NCBI RefSeq assembly: GCF_009931115.1
Contig: NZ_CP047491.1
Location: 1,563,501 to 1,627,500 of the forward strand
Reading direction: 5' to 3'
DNA: 64,000 bases
Source: Microbulbifer hydrolyticus
Lineage (GTDB): Bacteria; Pseudomonadota; Gammaproteobacteria; Pseudomonadales; Cellvibrionaceae
A program made the position numbers and the translations under genes. The notes beneath the pieces were generated by a model. It had not been told where the DNA came from and searched no databases. It saw only the letters and a program-made list of their open reading frames with translations. Of the stretch, positions 48,994 to 57,433 are shown in pieces; positions within the stretch are counted from its first letter, which is position 1, and each line of letters begins with the position of its first letter.

Positions 48994-51711
48994 TTAAAAG
49001 TTGTAGTTGCCGCGGATGCCGTAGAAGCGCGGCATGGAAACCGGGCCCTTGATGACGCCATCGCCACCACCGGCCCAGTAGGTTTCCTTCTGGTCGGTGA
49101 GGTTGTAGACGAAGGCCTCCACGTTCCACTGATTGTCCGGTGCTTCCAGTTTCAGGGTGCTGTTCACACTGTGGAATGCCGGGCGCACATCGCTGAAGGC
49201 GTCGGGGGTTTCCGTGGCGAACACGTCGTAGTGTTTATCCACGTTCTGGAAGGAGTGGTACGACTTGTCACGCCAGTAGTAGCTGAGGTGAGGAATAATC
49301 GCGAAGCCGTTGTTGAAGCGGAAGGTATGGGTGTAGTTCAGCTTGGCGCTGAGCTTCGGCGAAGCGGCCAGTTCGTTACCCTTTAGATTGACCTTCATGG
49401 CATCGTTGTCGGGATTGGTGGCCGCACCGTGGTCCACTTCAAACAGGTCGGTAGCCGCAAAATCCCAGTGGTAAATGAAGTCACTGGTGATTTCCGTGTC
49501 GAGCCAGGTGAGGTAACCGTCAAAGCGGCCATTCTCAATGGGCGCCCAGTCAAACTCGACCTCCAGCCCCTTGATGGCGGCATTGCCAATATTGGCGGTC
49601 TGGAACACGGTCTGGGTTTCAGTGGTGATTTCACCAGTCAGCTCACCGGTCTGTTCATCCCGCTCTTCCACATAGTAGGGGAAGATGCCCTTGGCGGAGG
49701 CCGCCTGCATATCCTCATAGTCGCTGTAGAAGAGGGTGGCCATCAGGTTCAGGCTGCCATCAAAGAAGGTGCCTTTGGTACCCAGCTCGTAAGTAGTGAC
49801 CACCTCTGGATCATAAGTGTTCTGGTGGCGCTGCTTGACGATGCGATCGCCGTTGCCGTCCAGGGGATATTCCGCGGTGAGGGGATCCTGCTCGTATTCC
49901 ACAAACACATCGCCGATACCGCCGGACTTGAAGCCGTTGGCCACGTAGCCGAACACCATCAGGTCGTCATTGACGATGTAATCCAGGCCCACCCGGTAGT
50001 TGGTGAAGTCCCAGCTGCCTTTGGTCTGGTTGTTGCTGACGATGGTGTAGATGGAGGAATCGTCGAAGTAGTCTGTCGGCAACTGGTTGAACGCATCGCG
50101 ATCCCATGCCGGGAAGCAGCGTTCGCCGGTCTGCGGGTTAATGGTGTCGCCATTGCAGGTCATGTTGTGGCCGCCCACATCCTGCTTGGTGTCTTCGGTG
50201 TAGCGCGCACCGAGGGTCAGGTTGAGCTGGTCGGTAACCGCATAGGTGCCCTGGGTGAAGAAGGCCTGGGATTTAAGCGTGCGCGCGGGCTGGTTCCAGT
50301 AGTCCGCGTTCTGGCCGCTGTTGATCCAGCCACCCTGCATGTTGTTGTCTTCTTCAAAATAGAAGGCGCCGGCGATCCACTGCAGCGGGCCGGAGCCGGT
50401 GGACTGCAGCTGCACCTCGTGAGACTGGGAAGTGAAGGTGGCATCGCGGAAGAAGATCGACATATCCCAGCCGGTGATACCACGATCCTGGTCGGAGTGC
50501 TGCGAGCGCACCTGTTCCGCCCAGCCCGCGTTGTACACCAGGGCGATCTCGTCAGACAGATCCCAGCTCAGGTTGGAGCGCACCGAGTCGATACTGAGAT
50601 CGAGGAAGCCGGGCACGCTGACGTTGACAGTGAAGTCGTCGGCGCCAGGGCCGTAAACACTTTCACAGCCCAACTGCCCGGGTACCGGGACGGCGGAGAT
50701 GTTGCCGTCGGCGTCGAGATAGTTGCCGTCGCCATCTTTGCGAATGCGCTTGGCTGCCATGTCACAGTTGAGGGTATCGGCACCGCCGGCGCTGTTGTCC
50801 TGGAACTGTTCGTAGGCCAGCATCCAGGAGAGTGCTTCAGAAGGTTCCCACAGGGCGCTCACGCGGAAGGCGTACTGGTCGGAGTTGTTATAGAAATCCG
50901 ATGGGTCGGCCTTGACCAGTTCCTGCACTTCGCCGTCACCCCAGCGCTCGCGCTGGCGCAGGCTGCGGTCTTCATCGGCGCCGGTGTAGACCGGAGCATT
51001 CTGAATTTCTTCCGGCAGATAACGCACGTCCCACTGGTTGGGGTCGTAGTAGCCATTGAGGTAGGAATCGCGGGTTTCCTGCATAAAGGAAGCGCGCAGG
51101 GCGAGGGTTTCACTCACCGGGATATTGATCATGCCGCGGGTCTGCTGGTGGTTCCAGCGGCCGGCCTCAATGCCGATGGATGCGTCGAACTCGTTGAAGT
51201 CCGGGCGCTTGGAAATGATATTCACGTTGCCCACGGTGGAGTTGCGCCCGAACAGGGTGCCCTGGGGGCCGCGCATGGCTTCCACCCGCTCCACGTCAAA
51301 CATCAGTGCCATGGCGCCCTGGGGCCGCGGCGAGTAGATGCCGTCCAGGTGCAGGCCTACTGAAGGATCGCCGAGTTCGGTGATGTTGGTGGAGCGCACG
51401 CCGCGCATGGCCACCACCGGCGCCGTCTGCGAGGAGTCCATGGAGATTTCCATGTTGGGCACCATCTGTGCCATGTCCTTGATGTTGGTCAGGCCTTCGC
51501 GGTCGAGTTTTTCCTGGCTGAAGGCGGTGATGGAAATCGGGGTTTCCATCAGGTTGGTTTCGCGCTTGGTGGCGGTAACGGTGACTTCTTCCAGTGCATT
51601 GGTCGCAAGGTAGTTGGTGTCTTGCGAATCTTCAGGGGCTTCCTGGGCCAGTGCCCAACCGGAGTTCACCAGCGCAATGGAGAGCGCCAGAGGCTTGTGT
51701 AATCTCTTCAT
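48994..51711 (-). CDS. TonB-dependent outer-membrane receptor, likely oligosaccharide uptake
   Basis: Energy-coupled outer-membrane transporter of 905 residues. It has a signal peptide (about 1-22), a TonB-box-like EEVTVTATKR (41-50), a plug domain (about 55-165) with ISITAFSQEKL and GPQGTLFGRNSTVGNVNIIS, then the 22-strand barrel ending in RFYGIRGNYNF. Although built like iron-complex receptors, it lies among GH3, GH5 and sugar-porter genes and is preceded by the TCGAAC motifs, so uptake of beta-glucan fragments is more likely than siderophores. The ATG at 51711 follows GAGAGGAAT; a longer frame exists but has no better start. Confidence 0.88.
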   Translation of the reverse strand: MKRLHKPLALSIALVNSGWALAQEAPEDSQDTNYLATNALEEVTVTATKRETNLMETPISITAFSQEKLDREGLTNIKDMAQMVPNMEISMDSSQTAPVVAMRGVRSTNITELGDPSVGLHLDGIYSPRPQGAMALMFDVERVEAMRGPQGTLFGRNSTVGNVNIISKRPDFNEFDASIGIEAGRWNHQQTRGMINIPVSETLALRASFMQETRDSYLNGYYDPNQWDVRYLPEEIQNAPVYTGADEDRSLRQRERWGDGEVQELVKADPSDFYNNSDQYAFRVSALWEPSEALSWMLAYEQFQDNSAGGADTLNCDMAAKRIRKDGDGNYLDADGNISAVPVPGQLGCESVYGPGADDFTVNVSVPGFLDLSIDSVRSNLSWDLSDEIALVYNAGWAEQVRSQHSDQDRGITGWDMSIFFRDATFTSQSHEVQLQSTGSGPLQWIAGAFYFEEDNNMQGGWINSGQNADYWNQPARTLKSQAFFTQGTYAVTDQLNLTLGARYTEDTKQDVGGHNMTCNGDTINPQTGERCFPAWDRDAFNQLPTDYFDDSSIYTIVSNNQTKGSWDFTNYRVGLDYIVNDDLMVFGYVANGFKSGGIGDVFVEYEQDPLTAEYPLDGNGDRIVKQRHQNTYDPEVVTTYELGTKGTFFDGSLNLMATLFYSDYEDMQAASAKGIFPYYVEERDEQTGELTGEITTETQTVFQTANIGNAAIKGLEVEFDWAPIENGRFDGYLTWLDTEITSDFIYHWDFAATDLFEVDHGAATNPDNDAMKVNLKGNELAASPKLSAKLNYTHTFRFNNGFAIIPHLSYYWRDKSYHSFQNVDKHYDVFATETPDAFSDVRPAFHSVNSTLKLEAPDNQWNVEAFVYNLTDQKETYWAGGGDGVIKGPVSMPRFYGIRGNYNF

Positions 51712-51837
51712 CGGTATTCCTCTCATGTGCTTATTGTTTTCAGCCGCCCTGTTTGGCGACAGAGGAAATTTGCCAATTGTGTCTGGCGGCGGCGTCCGGA
51801 TGCAGTTATTCGAACGCAAATTTATGGTTTTTTTCGC

Positions 51838-51864
51838 GTTCGACTATCCTACGCGCAGTCGAAC
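51838..51864. promoter_or_regulatory. inverted TCGAAC-type site upstream of TonB receptor
   Basis: GTTCGACT at 51838-51845 and AGTCGAAC at 51857-51864 form an 8-base inverted pair 11 bases apart. A further TTCGAAC lies at 51809-51815. It is about 130 bases upstream of the receptor start. The same sequence elements recur at 54215-54283 and 57269-57278. It is a candidate operator for the AraC-type regulator of the locus. Confidence 0.55.
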
Positions 51865-51931
51865 GGCAGGTAAATTATTGTAAATCAATAGGTTAGGTGA
51901 CTCTTCGGTGGCGGGTCGGATGCGGAAAGAA

Positions 51932-51958
51932 GGGCCGCCGAAGTGCCTCCGGCGACCC
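51932..51958 (-). terminator. probable terminator after the GH5-CBM6-CBM13 gene
   Basis: On the minus strand GGGTCGCCG pairs with CGGCGGCCC with one wobble pair and is followed by TTCTTT. It lies about 30 bases past the stop. Confidence 0.5.
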
Positions 51959-51986
51959 GCATGGGGGTGACTAAAACCCCTGCTGG

Positions 51987-54128
51987 TTAGTTTTCAAACA
52001 GCCATAGCTGGTTGTCGCCACCGTGGTAGCTCCACTGCTGGATGTTGCCGCCGGCACTGGTGGAGCCGTCCTGCACATCCAGCGACTTGCCGCTCAGTAC
52101 GGAAAGAATGCGGAACTGGCTGCCGTTCACCGGTTCAATGATCCAGTGCTGGTTGTCGCCGCCGCCGTACTCCCACTGCTGGATATTGGCACCGTTGCTG
52201 TTAGAGACATCCTGCACATCCAGAGCGAGGCCGCTGTAACTGTTCTCCAGCCGGTAGGTGCCATCTGCCAATACGGTAACCTGCCAGGACTGGCTGCCGC
52301 CCTGAATGACATTGCCGCCATTGCTGGTGGAGTTGTCTACTACCCCGAGCAGCAGGCCGCTGGCCAGGTTGCGAATCTGGTATTCGCCATTGGCAATGTC
52401 ACCTGTCGTTGGCTCATTCGGATCGACCGGTTCTTCAGTGCGCATCTCCAGTTCAAACCAGTTGAGGTTGAAGCCGGGGCCGGCCACTTCCAGCCGCAGA
52501 ATCTGGTTGCCCGCGCTCAGGTTGAGCGAGGTATTGATGGACTGCCAGCTCTGCCAGCCGCCGGTATTGGGCAGACTGGTAGTGGCCAGGGTAGCGCCGT
52601 CGCTCTGGAAGCGGATCTCACCCGTGTTGGCGGTGCTGGCGATGCGGTAGGTAAGCGTGTATTCACCGCTTGCTGGTACGTCGACCCGGTACTCCATCCA
52701 GTCGCCGGAATCGGTCCAGCCTACATTCTGGCCACCGCCGTTGTCGCTGGTGTCCTCCAGTTGGATGCCGGACATGGCGCAGTAGCTTTCCCCTTCGATA
52801 CGACCAGCCACCTGTGAGTTGGCACTATCACAGCCCGTCTGTGGCGGCGGGGTATTGCCACCGCTGGTTTTGATCGCATCGTAGAAGCCCTGATGCCAGC
52901 TCACATTACTGGCGCCGTTACCGATGTTGTTCTTGGCGAAGTCGATCATGCCGGCGTAGGCATTGGCCGGCGGGGTACCGCCGTGGTTGATATAGTTCAC
53001 CACCTGGCTGTAGATGCTGTTGGGTGCGATGGTCCACAGGGTGCGGTCGTGACTCATCTTTTTGAACGACCAGGGGAACTGGCCGGCGATGTTGCCCGTG
53101 GACCAGTCCGTGAGCTGGCGGATAATGTCGTTGTTGTCTTCCCCATACTCGCCAAGGATCAGCGGCACACCCATGGCATTGGTGCGGTCCGCGCGCGGGT
53201 AGAGGTCGGCGATCCATCCGGCGTTGCCGAACACATAGTGGTGGGTCTGGTACACGAGGTTGTGGTCCCAGCGCGCGCTGATGCCGGTATTGGTCTGGGT
53301 ATCGCTGTCAGTCCAGTCGATCTTCTGCATGTCTGACGCCCACCAGCTACCCTCGGCGATAATTGCGTGGTTGTTGTCGACCTCGCGAATGGCGTTGCGC
53401 ATGGCGATCAGTGAGGGCAGCAGCTCATATTCTCGCCCTGCCTGTGGCACGGGTTCGTTGATCAGATCGTAGCCCCAGATTACCGGCTCGTTTTTGTAGC
53501 GATCGGCGATATGGCGCCACACCTGGCTGGCGATCTGGACGTTGTTGCCGTCCCAGAACTTGACCGAGTCCCGGGGCTGGCCGGCGTTGGAATCGACGTT
53601 ATCACTGTGGTCGCCGGGGTTCTGGTAACCAGGGGCCGCGTGCATATCCAGCAATACGTAGACGCCATGGGTACGGCAGTAGTCGATCAGCCGGTCAAAA
53701 TACTGAAAGCCATGATCGGACAGCTGGCCGTTCTCCCAGAACAGGTTGTAGTGGAAAGGCACCCGTACCGTATTAAAGCCGAGACTTTTCAGGTCGGCGA
53801 TCTCCCGCTCGGTCACATAGTTCAGCCGCCACTGGTGCTCGAACTCCTTCGCCTGTGCCATGCTGCCGAAGGTATCCGCGAGGCTGTTGAGGAACTGGGT
53901 ATGGGTGCGGTAGTTGAAGTCCCCCATCATCAGGTAGCCCTCCCACAGCAGCCAGTTGCCGAGGTTGATACCGTTGAGTTGGACCGGGTCACCATTGCCA
54001 TCGACGATTTCGGTACCGTCGGTGTGCAGATACTGGGCCTGGGCCTTTTCCACGGAGGATAGTGGGGACAGAAACACGAGCAGCGTCAATAGACTGCCCA
54101 GCCCGCGCAGGGTGTTATATCTCATCAT
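51987..54128 (-). CDS. secreted GH5 glucanase with CBM6 and CBM13 (ricin-type) modules
   Basis: Protein of 713 residues: signal peptide (about 1-32), GH5 barrel (about 33-425) with acid/base E225 in LINEPVPQ and nucleophile E327 in LILGEYGED, CBM6 (about 440-567, GRIEGESYCAMSGIQLE) and a ricin-type CBM13 (about 575-713) with repeated QQW motifs (IQQWEYGGGDNQHW, IQQWSYHGGDNQLW). The GH5 part shares the NGINLGNWLLWEGYLMMG stretch with the lipoprotein GH5 at 43890 and is its paralogue. It diverges from the AraC-type regulator gene. The tandem ATGs lie at 54128 and 54125, with AAGGA upstream. Confidence 0.9.
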   Translation of the reverse strand: MMRYNTLRGLGSLLTLLVFLSPLSSVEKAQAQYLHTDGTEIVDGNGDPVQLNGINLGNWLLWEGYLMMGDFNYRTHTQFLNSLADTFGSMAQAKEFEHQWRLNYVTEREIADLKSLGFNTVRVPFHYNLFWENGQLSDHGFQYFDRLIDYCRTHGVYVLLDMHAAPGYQNPGDHSDNVDSNAGQPRDSVKFWDGNNVQIASQVWRHIADRYKNEPVIWGYDLINEPVPQAGREYELLPSLIAMRNAIREVDNNHAIIAEGSWWASDMQKIDWTDSDTQTNTGISARWDHNLVYQTHHYVFGNAGWIADLYPRADRTNAMGVPLILGEYGEDNNDIIRQLTDWSTGNIAGQFPWSFKKMSHDRTLWTIAPNSIYSQVVNYINHGGTPPANAYAGMIDFAKNNIGNGASNVSWHQGFYDAIKTSGGNTPPPQTGCDSANSQVAGRIEGESYCAMSGIQLEDTSDNGGGQNVGWTDSGDWMEYRVDVPASGEYTLTYRIASTANTGEIRFQSDGATLATTSLPNTGGWQSWQSINTSLNLSAGNQILRLEVAGPGFNLNWFELEMRTEEPVDPNEPTTGDIANGEYQIRNLASGLLLGVVDNSTSNGGNVIQGGSQSWQVTVLADGTYRLENSYSGLALDVQDVSNSNGANIQQWEYGGGDNQHWIIEPVNGSQFRILSVLSGKSLDVQDGSTSAGGNIQQWSYHGGDNQLWLFEN

Positions 54129-54214
54129 GCTTTCCTTTATTATGCGTTTGATGTTGAGAATGACTGGCGACTGAATCGCCAGTCGCACCCTAAGCGGCCA
54201 TACACTGAAATGTC

Positions 54215-54283
54215 GTTCGAACGGCGTCAAAAAAATGGTCTGTGCAAAGTCGAACCCGTTCGACTAACCGGGGGCATTCGAAC
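54215..54283. promoter_or_regulatory. TCGAAC-type repeats between GH5 and AraC genes
   Basis: GTTCGAAC at 54215-54222, the palindrome AGTCGAAC-CC-GTTCGACT at 54248-54265 and TTCGAAC at 54277-54283 lie within the divergent promoter region. All share the TCGAAC core found upstream of the receptor and xylanase genes. They could serve both the GH5 gene and regulation of the AraC gene itself. Confidence 0.6.
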
Positions 54284-54323
54284 TTGCCTGTGTCTGAAGT
54301 AATACCTACAAAAAAACATAAAA

Positions 54324-55496
54324 ATGAATCAGGTCCTGTTTAACTTCCACGATGTCGTGCTGTTGATGACGGCGATGCAATGCCTGTTCTTTGCGGCGCT
54401 GCTGTTAGCGACAAATACCAAAAGACAGCCGAGCACCTACTTTCTCGCGGCCTTTCTGTTCGCCCATGCGTTTATTCCGGTACACGAGCTGGTGCTGTGG
54501 GGTGCGGAGTTCAAGTTCAAGGTGCGGGAGATGCTGCCACAAGTGTATTTCCTCGGTGGCTTTGCTTATTACCTGGATGGGATGCTGCTGTTCTTCTGTG
54601 TGAAGTCCCTGATCTTCCGCGACTTCAAGTTGCGCCCGAGAGACGGCGTGCACCTGCTGCCGTTTGTATTTGCGCTTGTCTATATGAGCGCGGTGTTCTT
54701 CCGACTGCCACTTGAACAGCGTCTGGAATTGATCAACAGCGAAAGCCTGGTCTACGGCTGGCATTACGTGCTGGTGGAATTCCTGTGCAAAGGGCTGCGG
54801 GTGGCCTATTGCCTGTGGTCGCTGCTATTGATCGTGAATTACACCCACCGCCTGAAAAGTACCCACTCCAACGTGGAAAAGGTGGATGTGGCGTGGATCA
54901 AGTTCCTGGTTGCCGGATTTATGCTAGTGATGCTGATGGAAGTGGTGCTGAGTATTGCCAAGATGTTTAGCCTGTATCAGCACTACGATCTGGGTGTGTT
55001 CGAGAAAATCGGACTTACCGGTTATTACACGGTGTTCATGTTGGTGAACCTGCTGGTATTTACCGGCGTGCGTTACTTTGCCAGTTTCGAGTCGGTGCGG
55101 GCGCCGGAGAAGGCGCGCAAGATCGCCAGTGAGCAGGTGTGCAATCCCGCATTGGCGGAAGAGATCGATCGCAAGATGCGTGCGGGCAAGTGGTATCTGC
55201 AGCCGGATGTCACCATCGATGTCCTTGCCGATAGCCTGGGAATCCCCACCCGTGACCTGTCGATGATGATCAACCGGCACTTTCAAGTGAACTTTTATGA
55301 GTTCATCAACCGCTACCGGATTGAAGAGGCGATGCGCCTGTTGCGCAGCGTCGAAGCGGAAGGGAAGACAATTACCGATATTTATCTGGAGGTAGGCTTC
55401 AATAGTAAGTCGGTGTTCAATACCTTCTTCAAGAAAGCGGCGGGAATGACGCCCTCCCAGTACCGCAGGGCAGACGCCATTCCTGAAACAGCGTAG
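54324..55496 (+). CDS. membrane-anchored AraC-family regulator
   Basis: Protein of 390 residues with seven predicted membrane segments in the first 250 residues (for example VVLLMTAMQCLFFAALLLAT and FLVAGFMLVMLMEVVLSIA). A cytoplasmic AraC helix-turn-helix pair lies at about 285-385 (LADSLGIPTRDLSMMINRHF and ITDIYLEVGFNSKSVFNTFF). The membrane part presumably senses a signal outside or in the membrane, in contrast to soluble AraC proteins. It lies between the GH5 and xylanase genes and next to the TCGAAC repeats, so it is the likely local regulator. The upstream binding site is weak and A-rich. Confidence 0.88.
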   Translation: MNQVLFNFHDVVLLMTAMQCLFFAALLLATNTKRQPSTYFLAAFLFAHAFIPVHELVLWGAEFKFKVREMLPQVYFLGGFAYYLDGMLLFFCVKSLIFRDFKLRPRDGVHLLPFVFALVYMSAVFFRLPLEQRLELINSESLVYGWHYVLVEFLCKGLRVAYCLWSLLLIVNYTHRLKSTHSNVEKVDVAWIKFLVAGFMLVMLMEVVLSIAKMFSLYQHYDLGVFEKIGLTGYYTVFMLVNLLVFTGVRYFASFESVRAPEKARKIASEQVCNPALAEEIDRKMRAGKWYLQPDVTIDVLADSLGIPTRDLSMMINRHFQVNFYEFINRYRIEEAMRLLRSVEAEGKTITDIYLEVGFNSKSVFNTFFKKAAGMTPSQYRRADAIPETA

Positions 55497-55510
55497 TAGC
55501 AGAGCTGAGG

Positions 55511-57109
55511 TTACTGCCCCAGCAGAGCCTCGGCTACGCCGTCAAAGGCTGCCTTCTCTTCGTAAGGGCCATTGGCCGGACCACCGAACAGCAGCGGCCA
55601 GTCGTCCACACCCTGGCGGTTGTCGAAATCGAGCAGCCAGCTGTCGCCATCCCATAGCCCCCACACGGAAATCCCGCCACGTTGCTGCGGTGGAACCACA
55701 TCCATGTACGTTTCCACGATGGACTTGTAGCGGGCCTTTTGCAGCGCGGCCACTTCCGGGGTGTAGCTGGTGTACTGCGGGAAGGGGGTGGAGGCGTAGG
55801 GGTTGTTCACCGGTACATCCAGTTCGGTGATTTTCACCTTCAGCCCGCGGTCCACGATGGCCTGGAAGGCGCTGCGCATCTGCGAGGTTGAGGGCCAGTC
55901 GATCTGCACATGCATCTGGAAGCCGACGCCGTCGATGGGCACATTGTTTGCCTGCAGGTCATCCACGATTTGCAGCAGGCAGTTCAGCTTGTTGCTGTTA
56001 CCACCCTCGGTGTCATAGTCGTTGTAGTAGAGGTCGGCCTGCGGGTCTGCCGCGTCCGCCGCGCGGAAGGCGTTGGCGATATAGCTGCTGCCGAGGCGCT
56101 GGTAGAACAGGGAGTTGCGGTAGCAGTTGGACTGGTTCTCGTCGATGGCCTCATTCACTACATCCCAGCTTTCCACCCGCCCGGCGAAATGCTCGGCAAT
56201 GGTGGTGACATGGTCATCCATCATGCTCTCGAAGTCGCCGCTGTAGCTGTTCATCCACGAGGGTATCTGGTAGTCCGAGTGCCAGATAAAGGTATGTCCG
56301 TGCACCCCGAGGCCATTGGTTTCTGCCCAGTTGACCATCTGATCCGCATTGGCGAAATCATAGGTATTCTCCTGGGGGTGCAGATAGCTCATCTTCATGA
56401 TGTTGCCAGCGGTGAGCTGATTAAAGTGCTGGGCAATTGAGCTTTGCTTTTCAGCGATGCTCAGGAAGCTCCGGTTTTCATTGCCCGCCGATACGGCGAC
56501 CCCGACAGGGAAAGACGCCAGGCTGTACAGATGCTCGGCTGAACCGCCGGAAGAACTGCCAGACGAACTGCCAGAAGAGCTGCTGCTCGATGAGCTGCCG
56601 GAGCTGGAAGATGATCCGCTGGATGAGCTACTTGAGGATGAACTGCTCGACGAGGAGCTGCTTGAGGATGAGCTGCTGGAGCTTGAGGAGCCACCGGAAG
56701 AGGAGCCGCCGTCACACAGGCTGCCGGTGACCTGTGGGATCTCGACGTTGCCATTGGCGGTGCCCTGGAAACCAAACACCGCGGTCTGGCCCGGTTGCAG
56801 GGTGCCATTCCATGCAGCATTACTGGCGGTATAGGGGTTGCTACCGCTGAGTTCAGCACTCCAGTGATGCACAATGCGGTTGTCGCCACTGTACTGCCAC
56901 TGTACCTGCCAGTTGTCGACGCTCTGCGTCGAGTCATTGGTGACGTGCACGCTGGCAACGAAGCCGGAGCCCCAGCTGTTCTCCAGCGTGTACTCGCAGG
57001 CGGCAAGGGCGCCCTTGGCGCCGCCGCCGAACAGTGTAATGGCCATAAGACTGGCGAGGCGTACTCGCCTCGCCCTGGCCGACAGGGCCAGGTTGGTAAA
57101 AGTTTTCAT
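55511..57109 (-). CDS. secreted endo-1,4-beta-xylanase, CBM2-poly(Ser)-GH10
   Basis: Cleaves internal beta-1,4 bonds of xylan outside the cell. The 532-residue product has a signal peptide (about 1-37), an N-terminal CBM2 (38-132, with Trp residues and two Cys at C38 and C132), a poly-serine linker (134-190) and a GH10 barrel (about 193-530). Catalytic residues are acid/base E320 in WDVVNEA and nucleophile E429 in ITELDVP. The linker is made of mixed Ser codons. The start follows GAGAGATAATA. It converges with the AraC gene with only 14 bases between stops and no terminator. Confidence 0.94.
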   Translation of the reverse strand: MKTFTNLALSARARRVRLASLMAITLFGGGAKGALAACEYTLENSWGSGFVASVHVTNDSTQSVDNWQVQWQYSGDNRIVHHWSAELSGSNPYTASNAAWNGTLQPGQTAVFGFQGTANGNVEIPQVTGSLCDGGSSSGGSSSSSSSSSSSSSSSSSSSSSSSSGSSSSSGSSSSSSSSGSSSGSSSGGSAEHLYSLASFPVGVAVSAGNENRSFLSIAEKQSSIAQHFNQLTAGNIMKMSYLHPQENTYDFANADQMVNWAETNGLGVHGHTFIWHSDYQIPSWMNSYSGDFESMMDDHVTTIAEHFAGRVESWDVVNEAIDENQSNCYRNSLFYQRLGSSYIANAFRAADAADPQADLYYNDYDTEGGNSNKLNCLLQIVDDLQANNVPIDGVGFQMHVQIDWPSTSQMRSAFQAIVDRGLKVKITELDVPVNNPYASTPFPQYTSYTPEVAALQKARYKSIVETYMDVVPPQQRGGISVWGLWDGDSWLLDFDNRQGVDDWPLLFGGPANGPYEEKAAFDGVAEALLGQ

Positions 57110-57433
57110 TATTATCTCTCTGTCTTCGCGTTATTGGAAAAGCGGCATCTCCGCGCCGCTGTTCCAGCGGACTGCTTTTTGTTGGAACATTGGTGTGTCA
57201 GATATGCCATTAATAGTCATATTGACTATTAATGGCATATTATCGCCGTTGGGGCTCCCGGCAACCGCGTCGAACGGCAAATGGGGAAATCTGTGAGCGG
57301 TCTTTGGAGTAGGGTGTGACCGGATTTCCCAAACTGTCGCAGCCGTCTACATCGGCAGGCGCGGTATACTCCGTCCCCAGGTATCTTCCGCGGATAAAAC
57401 TTTGGATAACGCCCCTGAACTCTCGGCCCTCGT
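57110..57433. other. intergenic region upstream of xylanase and tilS
   Basis: A 324-base divergent region. It contains an AT-rich palindrome at 57202-57240, a TCGAACGGC motif at 57270-57278 and presumably the promoters of both genes. No coding trace is visible. Confidence 0.5.
57202..57240. repeat. perfect 18-base inverted repeat upstream of the xylanase gene
   Basis: ATATGCCATTAATAGTCA and its exact complement are separated by TAT. It lies 93 bases upstream of the xylanase start. It is AT-rich with no T tract, so it is unlikely to be a terminator. A protein-binding operator or a leader hairpin is more plausible. Confidence 0.85.

Noticed and set aside
49429..51363. A 644-codon open frame on the plus strand
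   Set aside because: It is the antisense of the TonB-dependent receptor; no family resemblance.
51838..51864. CRISPR-like short repeats near 51800 and 54200
   Set aside because: Only a few 8-base units with irregular spacing in promoter regions. They fit an operator rather than a CRISPR array.
56457..56834. An acidic Glu/Asp/Leu-rich frame
   Set aside because: It is the reverse strand of the poly-serine linker of the xylanase, which explains the repeated acidic residues.
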